25,150 bases of DNA from Rhizophagus sp. LPA8_4_AMF (lineage: Eukaryota; Glomeromycota; Glomeromycetes; Glomerales; Glomeraceae): assembly GCA_021464525.1 (NCBI GenBank), contig JADRCO010000871.1, positions 1-25,150 on the forward strand, written 5' to 3'. The notes under the pieces were generated by a model that ran no database searches, was not told where the DNA came from, and worked only from the letters and a program-made list of their open reading frames with translations. The position numbers and the translations under genes are program-made. Shown one piece after another: positions 1 through 9,290 of this stretch; position 1 is the stretch's first letter, and each line of letters starts with the position of its first letter.

Positions 1-432
1 GATATATCGTTAATGTCAGTTGATAGTAGGCATGGGGGCTTGAATCTGTCTTTTCTATAAAGCTTACTTAGAGTACTCGAGTCTTCTAACCTATTTTTAT
101 TATATATTATTTATTTTTAGATTCCATTCTTTAGCTTTTACTTTGCAGTAAGGATTGGTATGATTTTTTTGGTTATCAACTTTAATATATAACAAATCTT
201 ATTTCTAGTATTTACAATAAATGATTGTTAAATTTTCATTAAAATTGAACTAATTACATTTATTATTGCAAAAATATTTAGTTTAAATAAGAAACTGAAT
301 AAATACATTTTATTTATTAAAGACTGCAGTGATATCTAATAAACACTTATTTATTTATAAAATATTTGAAAATAAATTTAATAGTTTGAAATAAATAAAA
401 AATTTATTTAATTTTAAAAATATCAATCAATT
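1..432. other. AT-rich intergenic DNA, no gene seen
   Basis: Very AT-rich sequence with no open frame of useful length. A TTTAG acceptor-like site near 120 follows a T-rich run, so the last intron or 3' end of a gene lying to the left is possible, but no protein similarity could be read on either strand. Confidence 0.4.
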
Positions 433-545
433 GGCCTTGACAAAATAGGTTACGTGAAATGAATGATTCGAGAAAAGAATCCAGAAAAATGGTCATTTGA
501 CGAAATGTGATTGTGGCAAAATGGACTTTGGTGAAATATACCATA
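433..545. repeat. degenerate tandem repeat of a ~16-bp GAAATG motif
   Basis: About seven imperfect copies of a 14-16 bp motif follow each other, each ending in a variant of GACGAAATG: for example TTGACAAAATA, ACGTGAAATGA, TTTGACGAAATG, GTGGCAAAATG and TTTGGTGAAATA. The patch is clearly GC-richer than its flanks. The style resembles the TTTGGCGAAATG repeats seen at ends or inside small non-autonomous elements in many eukaryotic genomes. No inverted repeat or target duplication was found, so the class is open. Confidence 0.5.
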
Positions 546-914
546 ACCCTTCATTAGTAATCACTAAGGTTTTTATTAATAAAACATTCTTTGAGTTGTA
601 CCCATAAAATATGTACAAGATCACTATTAACAAACACCTTTATTTATTCTTCATTAAAAAAATATGATCATACCGCAAATTAATAAACAGCAAAAAAACC
701 CTAAAAAGTTAATAATCTTTAAATTTTTGTCCGCCCAAAATATGAACTTTAAAAAGTTAATTCACGTGATAGTATCATATGATTGATGTTTATATGAAAA
801 TTTGTGAAACAACGGAGTTTATATTATAAACTTCATCCTTATGGTACTCTTATGGTCAGTTAAATCGATTTAAATTTAATAATAAACATTTCGTATTTAT
901 TGTTAGATTTTCAC

Positions 915-2357
915 ATGATGGATATTATTCGAGAAGAATTTGTTTCTGCTGCAGTTCATAAAGCATATGCAATAACAGATGAAAAAATTACTTTAGAAAA
1001 ACAACATGAATTTAGACAACGAAAAATTCTTGCAGATAAATCTCTTACAAAATATGAACAATCATACGCAATAGAATCTTTAAATATAGAATTCGACTGT
1101 TTTAAAGTTCTTTATAATGAAGGAGCAAAAAGAATTTGTGAGAATTGTCATGGAGAATGTTTAGCTACATTATACTGGGAACATTGTGTTCGAAATTATT
1201 TTAAAGAAAATTTTTCAAATTGGACATCTGGGAATGAAAATATTGATAATGTAATACGAGAATGTCAAATGAAAACGCTCGTGCCACATAGGATAATAGA
1301 ATGGATTCCATATAGTAATTTACAAAATGTCAAATATTTAACAAAAGGTGGAATTTCCGAAATTTATACAGCATGCTGGATTGACGGACCATATGACGAA
1401 TGGGATAATACAATGAAACAATTAAAAAGATGGGGAAAGCATAATGTAGTCCTCAAAACGTTAAAAAATGTTGAAAATGCCAATAGAAGCTGGTTTGAGG
1501 AGGTACGTAATTGAGAAAAGTATTTGAAAAGATTATTCATAAAATTGTTTAAAAATAATAATTAATAATTATACTTTAATAGGGTAAATCTCATTTATCT
1601 ATAAGTAATAAATGTCCACAAGTTGTTCAATGTTATGGTTTAACAAAAGATCCATCAGATGGAAATTATATGCTTGTAATGTTTCAAATGGATATGAATT
1701 TAAGAGAATATTTACAACAAAATCATAATAAACTTACATGGAAAGAAAGAATTCAAATTATTAATCAAATAATTGATGGTATCTTTAAAATACATAGAGA
1801 AAATTCAATTCACAGAGATTTGCATTCTGGAAATATACTGTTTTCATCTATTAATCAAGTATTTGATATCAGCGATCTTGGATTTTGTGGACCAGCTGAT
1901 AAAACCATTAAATATTATATATGGTAAGCTTAATTATATAGCGCCTGAAGTCATCATTAAAAGCGAGTATACTTTTGCATCAGATATTTATAGTATTGGT
2001 ATGCTTATGTGGGAAATTTCATCTGGACAACCACCTTTTATTGATGAAGATACCTACGATCTTCCTATAAAAATAATAAATGCAACTAGGCCAAAACCAG
2101 TATCAGGAACTCCTTTAGAATATGAAAAATTGATGAATCAATGTTGGGATACTGATCCAACAAAAAGGCCTGATATCAAAATTCTTAATGATAAAATAAG
2201 AGATTTTTATAAATCATATTGTCAGAATGAAAATGATGGACAATGGATAAATAAAAATACAAATAAGAATAGTAGTAATAGCGTAAGTTCTAATTCCAAT
2301 TTTTGTAGTAAAGTTTATAATTTTAAATATTTGTCAGAACCAAGAAATGCAACATAA
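915..2357 (+). CDS. TKL-type protein kinase gene, one intron, frameshifted in the activation loop
   Basis: This is a protein kinase-like gene of the expanded Glomeromycotina TKL family. The ATG at 915 (or 918) opens a 196-codon exon carrying the family leader: a helical N-terminus, then a CxxC/CxxHC cysteine cluster (ICENCHGECL, YWEHCVRNY), then the WxPYxNLQNVKYLTKGG glycine loop and VVLK lysine. The intron at 1503-1582 (GTACGT...ATAG, 80 nt, phase 0) joins SWFEE to GKSHLS. Exon 2 has HRDLHSGNIL (catalytic loop), a DLG in place of DFG, YIAPEV, SDIYSIGMLMWE and WDTDPTKRPD. Upstream and downstream frames of exon 2 differ by one base; the A run at 1901-1904 appears one base too long. Allowing for that the product is about 453 residues and ends at EPRNAT, where homologues often continue. 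A GT donor at 2359 and an AG at 2432 suggest a tail intron. The gene is either a recent pseudogene or carries an assembly error. Substrate unknown. Confidence 0.85.
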
Positions 2358-2358
2358 G

Positions 2359-3027
2359 GTAAGATAATTTATATTATATAGTAATTGTAATAACAATTCA
2401 TTTTACTACTACTTTTAATGTCTAATTAATAGGATAAAAAAGTAGTATCAAAAATTTATTTGGTTTATAACTCATCATAGTACAGAATCTAATTTAATTA
2501 ATCTAATTTAACTTCTTTTTTTTATTAAAAAAAAGTAGACTACTATAAAGTATATGAAGATTTAAATGTTAACTCTAAAAAATAAGTGAAGTTGAGTTTT
2601 TATGATAAAAAAAGTTATTAACTTTATTTTATTATTTGTTTTTTTTTATTCATTATTTATAAATTTCATTAATTTACCAATCAGTCAATGTGATTATAAG
2701 ATTGAAATTTTTCTAAAGTTTTTTGTGACAACCATTATGAAATTTCGATAATTTAAATAAAAACATTAACTATATTATCCTTAATTAAAGATTCTTCTTT
2801 TAACGTCCATTCTAGTAACTAATATTTGGAAAATAGAACAATAACATATGTATTAAAAAAAAAATTTTATTAGTCAATTTTTTTTTGTCAAACGCGCCAA
2901 TATCTTCTTGCCCATTCCAATATCCTTTCAAAAATAGGTAGGTAGAACTAGGGTTCGAGTCAGAACGAATAGAGCGAAGTCAAGAATCTTTTTGATTAAA
3001 AGAGTACTGAGTTAGCTCAAGTCAAAA
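2359..3027. other. 3' flank of the kinase gene, intron-like stretch, otherwise empty
   Basis: The first 74 bases (2359-2432) begin GTAAGA and end AATTAATAG, so they have the form of a family-size intron directly after the kinase stop codon. Beyond this the sequence is AT-rich with homopolymer runs and a GC-richer stretch from about 2930, with no recognisable gene. Confidence 0.4.
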
Positions 3028-3033
3028 TACTAG

Positions 3034-3323
3034 TAAGGATGGAAATCGGTTCGTCAGTTCTAATTCGGGTTCCACATCGGCTCCAATTCGGCTCCAATAA
3101 ATAAAGTTATGAGCTACGTGTATCAAATTTAGGACACGGGCAGAGCATGTAATAATGATCGATTAGAAAAATTTTGAGTCGGTTCTTGAAATCGGTTTGA
3201 AGTCGGTTTCGGCTCAGAACAGTTTTTATGGTTAAAAGTAGATTTAAACTCTGGAGATCCAGAATCTTTTAAATTTAGGAATCGACTCGAGTCGACTTAA
3301 TTTGAACCGATTCCATCCCTAAG
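3034..3323. mobile_element. MITE-like fold-back element, ~290 bp
   Basis: The left end reads GGATGGAAATCGGTTC (3037-3052) and the right end reads GAACCGATTCCATCC, its reverse complement apart from one base. The arms are rich in CGGTTC/TCGGCTC words. The hexamer TACTAG lies just outside both ends (3028-3033 and 3324-3329) and could be a target-site duplication. No coding capacity. The superfamily cannot be assigned from these ends. Confidence 0.6.
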
Positions 3324-3339
3324 TACTAGCCAAAAAAAA

Positions 3340-3530
3340 TTTCTCGTACCGGAAGTAACATAGTGGTTGGTCAGAATTACAAATAGTGTTGGCCGGCACT
3401 ATTATCACATGATCCCGACATAACATTACGATAGTCCTGGCCAGCATTCCCGATTACGTGCACTCGAGTCAAAATTCTTGATTCAAATGCGAGTCCAAGC
3501 TCTATCAGAGACTTCATATTCTGTATACGT
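3340..3530. repeat. GC-richer repeat-like patch with GGCCGGC/GGCCAG words
   Basis: The composition changes abruptly from the AT-rich background. GTGTTGGCCGGCAC near 3390 and CCTGGCCAGCATTC near 3440 are approximately inverted copies of each other, giving a short fold-back core. It looks like part of a dispersed repeat, with CTCGAGTC words on its right similar to those left of the neighbouring fold-back element, so the whole 2930-3530 stretch may be a repeat cluster. Confidence 0.3.
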
Positions 3531-4074
3531 GGCGATACATTTATTTGACTTATCCTGCTACTTTGTTTAATCTATAAGTTTTGACATTTATATAAAGAAC
3601 GGTAAAAATTTGACGATCACTAACAGCTAATCACATAAAAATCAAAATTTGCAAAATTAACCTCCAACATTTTCTTGCTTTATTTAGTATTTATGAAAGT
3701 AATACTTAAAATGGTAATTACAAAACCATTTAATTCGCCAGACTTGGGCAATTGTACCACTAATACGCTTTTAGAGATCTTTTTATTGACCTCATGAAGC
3801 AAAAAGAATCGATTCAATTAAGTATAGGTTTTCTTATAACGTTCAAATTATCCTTTTTGACAACAATTGCAGTAAAGGATTGTTTTATATTAAATATTGA
3901 GTTTTTTGAGAAAAATTCCAAAATTATTTATGTTGAATTATTTCAATGCTAATACTGTAGATCAAGGGATGAACATTGAGCTACCCAATTCTACAAACTA
4001 CATCGGGACATTCCAATTCAATAAGTAAACTAAAAAAATTTATTACAATCGATAATTATTAAGGTTATTTAAAA
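3531..4074. other. AT-rich intergenic DNA, nothing recognised
   Basis: No open frame, repeat pair or RNA-like structure was recognised here. Confidence 0.4.
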
Positions 4075-4395
4075 TCAAGCGATAGGATTAATAGGTGAGT
4101 CAAAGGAAATATCCCTATTTCTAGGTTCGGGCTGAAGTATGATTTTACGTGTTGTCGATCGGAGAAACATGAAAATATTGGTTGCATTTCTCCTGAGGCG
4201 ACCCAGGTATTCGTCCAGGACTCCAGGACTTCCAATGTTCCATTTCTTGTTCGTGTTCAGTTTCATGTTCGGTTTCATTATTTCCGGCATAGTTCTAAAG
4301 TAGTGAACGTTTTGAAACAAGGAAGAAATCGGAGAAAGTATCGGAACGGATCTCAGTCGTGTACGTATTACAATAAATAATGGAAGTAAAGTCAC
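4075..4395 (-). other. GC-richer island with a 106-codon open frame, not identified
   Basis: The minus strand is open for 106 codons, but the frame can only be entered at a GTG; the first ATG lies about a third of the way in. The product is basic and has no motif I recognise. The stretch stands out by base composition, which fits either an exon of a decayed gene or an old repeat. I would not call a protein from it without a homologue. Confidence 0.2.
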
Positions 4396-5053
4396 ATGAT
4401 CTACAAAAATGTACTTATTTTTAGAATTTATTAACCTTAATGCGTTAATGCGTTAAACACTATGATTAGAGGCTATACTTTTTATAATGGCGAGAATCAT
4501 ACCATGTTACTGCTTGGGAAATTTATATGTTTTATACTATTAAACTATATACAGTAAAATTATATTCGTAAACAATGATTTTCTGTCAAACTTTGTAGAT
4601 TTATTATAGGATTTTAAAATAGTTATTAAAAATTACACATCATTTAATACTTTATTTTTATTCGATTTCAAATATAATATATGCAGGAATTTTTGCTTGT
4701 CGTTGCTGTATTTGTTAAAGAACATTTATTATCGTAATAATAAAGTTTAATTACGTAATTCTGCATATATTGTTATTATGAACATCATATTTGTACAAAA
4801 GGCGTTTAATATTATTCGTGTCGTGAAACATTTGATCAGCATTTTAGATCGCACAAGAATGACCGATTCTCTAGGACGGAGTTTTCCGGTGATTTATTAT
4901 ATAAATTTAGTTTCATTCATAGTTTTTTCATATATATTTTTTTTTTTCATTCATTTTTAAAATTACCGAAAATTATTTTTAAAAAATACATAATACTCTT
5001 AGAGATTACTCAAGTTTTTTTACAATTTCCTTTTGTTTTATTCCGATAAGAGA
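4396..5053. other. Intergenic DNA upstream of the F-box gene
   Basis: AT-rich. A 60-codon ATG frame at 4778-4960 ends in a phenylalanine-rich tail made by a T run and looks accidental. The last 60 bases before the F-box start codon are pyrimidine-rich, as is common ahead of fungal starts. Confidence 0.4.
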
Positions 5054-6511
5054 ATGTCAAAGCTTAATAAAGATATTCTTTACTTGATATTTGAAGAATT
5101 GGGAAAAGATTCGAAATCTTTATTTTTATGTTTAATGGTTAATAGAACTTGGTGTGAAACTGTAATTCCAATTTTATGGAGAAATCCTTGGTGCTATGAT
5201 ATTAATTATGATAATAAAAATTATTTATTCTCTATCATTGCCTTTTATTTACCTGATGATATTAAAGAATTCTTAAAAATACAAAGAGGATTACCCCAAA
5301 TTTCATGTCAATCGCTCTTGTTTGATTATTTATCATATTGTAGAAGTATCAATATAAATATCATAAACAAAATAATTTCTATTGGATCCTTTTTAGCATA
5401 CAATCAATTTCTTTTACAACAAGAATTTTATAATCTCTTTATGAAAAAAAGTCCCGAGTTTAGATATTTAGATATGAGATCAATTAAGCATCAAATATTT
5501 TATTTTCCAGAAGCTAAAATTCGTCTCGAATCACTTTATGAAATAAAATGTGACACAACTATTGATTCCTCATATTTTTATGGATTAGCACGTATTTGTA
5601 ATTATATTCAAAGATTTATAATTATTAATAAAAATATAGAAGCTAATCTTGGATTGATAAAATTAATAGAAGTTCAAAAAAATTTAAGATACCTTGAATG
5701 GAAAGATGATTTTGATGATGATTATTATACAGATCCTTATGAAGAAATTCTTCTCGTATTAGAAAAGAAGGCAGATATAATTAACCATTTAAAAATAAAT
5801 CTTCAATATGTTGATTGTTTTGAGCATACATTATTACAAAAGGTACTCCAAAAGCTATATAAATTAAAAACATTAATAATTAATGATGTTTTTATTTTTT
5901 TTAGTGATGAACAATTAAAAACATTTTCTTATCGTGAACTTGAGATCCTTAATATAGATTGCATTACATTAAATACAGCATCTAGTATTATAGAAAATAC
6001 TAGCGGACAACTTAAAGAAATTTTATTATCAAAATATTTTGATACTATTTATCATGATGATTTTGAAGAGGATTCTCTAAATTTTATTCGTAAAGTATAT
6101 GAAAATTGTCCTAAAATTGAATATTTATCACTTATATTTTCATCATCAGTGGAACATTTCAATGAATTAGAAAAATTATTAAAAGTTTGTGAAAACTTGA
6201 AGTCATTATTATTAGTTATATTTTGTGATAACGAACCTGAAGACGAATTATTAGAAATAATAATTAGATCTGCACCAAATAATCTAAGTGAAATTAGATT
6301 TTTTGATGATATTCACTTCACATTGGAAGATTTGGAAATTTTTTTTAAAAAATGGAAAGGTCGACCTGCACTTTCTATGCTTACACCTGATCCAATTTAT
6401 GGGGGAGAAGATTATGTGGCACTTATTAATAGATATAAAAGTGATGGAATTATTAAAGATTTTAGTTGTGAAAGAAATATATACTTTAATTTGGAGACTG
6501 AAACTGATTAA
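5054..6511 (+). CDS. F-box/LRR-like protein, intact single exon
   Basis: An uninterrupted frame of 485 residues from ATG 5054; the open frame extends 7 codons upstream without another ATG, and MSKLNKDILYLIFEEL is the usual F-box opening in this lineage. Residues about 3-45 form the F-box (LNKDILYLIFEEL...LCLMVNRTWCETVIPILWRNPW), the part that binds Skp1 in SCF ubiquitin ligases. The rest is a chain of leucine/isoleucine-rich, irregular LRR-like repeats (FRYLDMRSI, LRYLEWKDD, LEILNIDCI, IEYLSLIFS, LKSLLLVIF) that would present a target-binding surface. It ends in an acidic tail. Known of the family: F-box/LRR proteins select substrates for ubiquitination. Inferred here: same role, target unknown. 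A broken paralogue lies at 21781-22230, matching around the LQQEFYN...YLDMRSI.HQIFYFP segment. No intron is evident. Confidence 0.9.
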   Translation: MSKLNKDILYLIFEELGKDSKSLFLCLMVNRTWCETVIPILWRNPWCYDINYDNKNYLFSIIAFYLPDDIKEFLKIQRGLPQISCQSLLFDYLSYCRSININIINKIISIGSFLAYNQFLLQQEFYNLFMKKSPEFRYLDMRSIKHQIFYFPEAKIRLESLYEIKCDTTIDSSYFYGLARICNYIQRFIIINKNIEANLGLIKLIEVQKNLRYLEWKDDFDDDYYTDPYEEILLVLEKKADIINHLKINLQYVDCFEHTLLQKVLQKLYKLKTLIINDVFIFFSDEQLKTFSYRELEILNIDCITLNTASSIIENTSGQLKEILLSKYFDTIYHDDFEEDSLNFIRKVYENCPKIEYLSLIFSSSVEHFNELEKLLKVCENLKSLLLVIFCDNEPEDELLEIIIRSAPNNLSEIRFFDDIHFTLEDLEIFFKKWKGRPALSMLTPDPIYGGEDYVALINRYKSDGIIKDFSCERNIYFNLETETD

Positions 6512-6789
6512 AGGTTAACCAAGTCAAACTTATAAATATTTAAAATAAATATATTTTATATTTTTTAAATGTAAACTATAAAAAAAAAATTATCATTTTA
6601 AAATTTATTTAATAAAAAATTATTAGGTTGTTATTTAGGCTATTTATAATGTAAATTGTAAAAAAAATAAATTACATATATAATGATTGTACGCATAGAA
6701 TTTATTTTCCGCGAAATTTAAGGTGCTGTAAACAGTAGTTGACATATAAATAACTGAAAAATGATTAAATTTGTAATACATTTATTCTT
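6512..6789. other. 3' flank of the F-box gene
   Basis: AT-rich sequence with A runs and no recognisable feature. Confidence 0.3.
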
Positions 6790-7098
6790 ATGACTTATGC
6801 TATAACGGCATTTCTTAATATTATAAGTAATTATAATCTACAGTATATGAATAATTTCAGTTACTACAATTGCAGTTGCAATTTATATATTTATAGTCAA
6901 GGACAATACATAAATTGGATATCAATACTATTCTACGTTACTAACTTAGCTTACAATGTTTATCATGTGACTGCATTTAATTTTTATAATGAAGCCTTTG
7001 ATTCTGCCAAATATTCAAATATTCCTTTTTTTGAATCTATTGGTCGCTTATATATAATAATTACTGATGCTATAATCAAAACAGTAACGAAAAAATGA
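6790..7098 (+). CDS. small hypothetical protein or last-exon fragment, 102 aa
   Basis: The open frame starts at ATG 6790 and stops at 7096-7098. The N-terminal third is rich in Asn and Tyr with several cysteines. A hydrophobic stretch about residues 42-60 (INWISILFYVTNLAYNVYH) could be a membrane segment, and the C-terminus (GRLYIIITDAIIKTVTKK) looks like an amphipathic helix. Acceptor-like AG sites follow T/A-rich runs near 6859, 6874 and 6895, so the second half could instead be the last exon of a longer or decayed membrane-protein gene. No family is recognised. An open frame of this length is not far from chance in such AT-rich DNA, so confidence is low. Confidence 0.3.
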   Translation: MTYAITAFLNIISNYNLQYMNNFSYYNCSCNLYIYSQGQYINWISILFYVTNLAYNVYHVTAFNFYNEAFDSAKYSNIPFFESIGRLYIIITDAIIKTVTKK

Positions 7099-7676
7099 GG
7101 TGAAAATTTCCAAAGTAAATTATTAATCATTGTATGTGTATTCTTAATTGTTTTGGATAAGAAAGACCTAGTAATTATCTCATGTGAATAATTTAGTTGA
7201 TTTGTGTCGCTTTTGTAAATAGATTATCTGCGAGAATTTCACCCCGTACCAGTAGTATAATGTACCAAATATGAGATTATATTACTTTCGTAATAATGTC
7301 ATTAACTAACATTAGAATTTTGATGAAATATCCAATGAAGGATTTAAAAATCATACTTTCATATTTTATATAAAGGAGAATTATTTATTTATCTATTATG
7401 ATTATCTAAATTTTTAATATAACTTCTGATTTCTGCTTTTTTTTCATATAATTTCTCTTTGTTTTCAAAAGACTATTACTGAAAATTTTATATGAATTTT
7501 GTATATGTACTGTATATAATTATATATAAATTATGCTTATATTTTATATAAATTTACATATTGTTTTAATTCAAACTTTCAATATAAAAGTGATCTTCTC
7601 GTTTTATAAAACCAATTTTTCACCGATAAATTATATTGGGTTGTTCTTGGGAACCAGAGACCCGTGAGGCCGTAGG
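7099..7676. other. AT-rich intergenic DNA
   Basis: No gene was recognised. A short GC-richer stretch (about 7640-7677) precedes the MITE and does not fold convincingly as a tRNA. Confidence 0.35.
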
Positions 7677-7821
7677 GCAGTGATGTGCTCTTGGAAGATT
7701 GGAAGCACTATTGGAAGTACTTTTGGAAAAATTGGAAGCATAATTTTCTAATAAAATCACTTGGATTGGAAGCTTCCAACTAAATTTTTATACAATTGGA
7801 AGCATAAATGCACATCACTGC
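7677..7821. mobile_element. hAT-like MITE with perfect 12-bp terminal inverted repeats
   Basis: The ends are GCAGTGATGTGC (7677-7688) and its exact reverse complement GCACATCACTGC (7810-7821). CAGTG at the outer edge is a common hAT terminus. The 145-bp interior contains several TTGGAAGC words in both orientations and no coding capacity. The flanking 8-mers do not match, so a target-site duplication is not visible, either lost or destroyed by a neighbouring event. The superfamily call is inference from the terminal bases. Confidence 0.7.
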
Positions 7822-7899
7822 TTCACATTTTCTATATTTAAAGTTTCAATGATTTTTCTAATTAATAGTTTGCGTGTAATCTCTCAAATAATATATTGA

Positions 7900-8500
7900 A
7901 TAGAGTCTACTTTTTCAAAGTTAATATTTAATTAATAAATTTGATTGATTTCACTTGATTGAATTCATCTAAGCTGTGTGCTTGTTGTAGATTGAATGTT
8001 ATATTTAACTCAATTCTTTAACTAAAGTTCAATTTTACATTATAATTTACTTTGTTTTCTAATAATATTTTTGTATCTATTTAAAATTATTTGACTATCA
8101 GACCAAATATTTACTCTATCTATTTTGTCATATAATATTACTGTTACAAAGGCATAAGTCTCAGCTTTAATTACTGTAATCCAACTACTGAGTCCTTCTT
8201 TAATTCTTCTTCTATCTCGTCTATCAATATCCCCTTCGCGTCCCCTTGAAATCCAATTCGAAAACCAAAGGTCCTATTATTTTATATAACTTGCTATTGT
8301 AGGAAAATTCTTCTATTAAAATATTTCAAAGATACTTAATATATTTTCAGTTGTGTTATTAATAACCAATTCATCAATATAAATATTAATTTCTTTTTTT
8401 TTTTCATTAATTTGGTTTAATTTTCTCTTGTATTATTTGATTTGGATTTGTGGATTCAATAAATTCATTTAAAATATTTTCTTCACTTATATACTGTTGA
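7900..8500 (-). mobile_element. decayed LINE remnant: RNase H region, minus strand
   Basis: Read on the minus strand, this stretch gives in order the landmarks of a LINE-type RNase H domain: IYIDELVINNTTEN near 8390 (first catalytic Asp block), IKAETYAFVTVIL near 8160 (Glu block), NIWSDSQIILNRYK near 8100 (second Asp block), and QAHSLDEFNQ near 7990 (the histidine region). A coding-like stretch upstream (EENILNEFIES near 8470) precedes them. The parts lie in different frames and the copy is clearly broken several times, so it is an old fossil. The reverse transcriptase part was not found within the window. An RNase H from another element class cannot be fully excluded. Confidence 0.5.
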
Positions 8501-8845
8501 TGTATATAAATTTCTACGCGTCATAGTAGTAATAATCGACTCTTTTAACTAAATATCTTGATTATATTATTTCATATCTCCAATATTAGTATGTATATAT
8601 CATTAAAATATAGATTTGCGCCACAACTGAGAATAATGTAAAATAATCTAATTTCATTTAACCATCTTTTTATAGAGAAGATAAAAATAAATAATTTTAA
8701 AAAATGAGTTTAAGATATACTGTATATAATGTAAATAAGTGTGGAAAATTCATGAAATTGTGAAAAATACTACAAATATATTAGCCCTGCATTTACATTT
8801 AATATTATAAAATTAATTTATAGTGTTATAATAAACTTTTAAAGG

Positions 8846-9148
8846 TTATGAAAAATCTTTGTAACCTTGAATCAAATCTGTTTCTAAATAATCAAGAAAA
8901 TGGCCAAATATTATACTATTATAGCAATTCCACAAGAATGGACTGTTAGTTTCTAAATCTTTGTCTATTACCTCTTAGTTATTCTCCTCCTTAACTACTA
9001 TCATTAGAATCAAATTCTTGTAACATTTGTATGAGCAATCTTTCTAATGTCTGTAATCTTCAAGAGGTTCAAGAGGTCATTCTTAGTAATAGCTGTAGTT
9101 TTGGTAGTAAAGACTTTAGTATAGTCTTTAGCATGGTGATTGATCAGA
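8846..9148 (-). pseudogene. decayed minus-strand coding stretch, family not recognised
   Basis: Two consecutive minus-strand segments look like protein. Around 9010-9148 is a lysine/threonine-rich stretch including KDYTKVFTTKTTAITKNDLL, and around 8846-8996 an acidic one including NSPFLWNCYNSIIFGHFLDY. They are in different frames and no start is visible. They share orientation with the RNase H remnant downstream and with the coding-like strand of the tandem units upstream, so all may derive from decayed elements. No family is claimed. Confidence 0.3.
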
Positions 9149-9290
9149 TAGGCAGATAACTATTAGCAATAAGCATGATAATTTGACCTTTTTGGAAATA
9201 ATAAAATTTAAATAGCTTAAAACTTTATTAAAAGAGAGAGATCTGAAAACTGTTTACTCAGCAATTATCTGAGTTTAATGTGCAACAAAA
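9149..9290. other. left flank of the tandem array
   Basis: No similarity to the array units is visible here; the first unit begins with TGTCTTATAATATATAC at 9291. Confidence 0.35.

Noticed and set aside
1940-1960. Very short intron as an explanation of the kinase frame change
   Set aside because: The only nearby GT-AG pair encloses about 18 bases, far below the ~80-nt introns seen here, and removing it leaves a stop codon directly after.
4778-4960. 60-codon ORF with ATG
   Set aside because: Its end is a phenylalanine run made by poly-T and there is no motif; the length is expected by chance in AT-rich DNA.
6288-6518. 76-codon ORF inside the F-box gene
   Set aside because: An out-of-frame shadow of the F-box coding sequence.
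7640-7677. Possible tRNA-like stretch GGGAACCAGAGACCCGTGAG
   Set aside because: No cloverleaf with acceptor and T arms could be formed.
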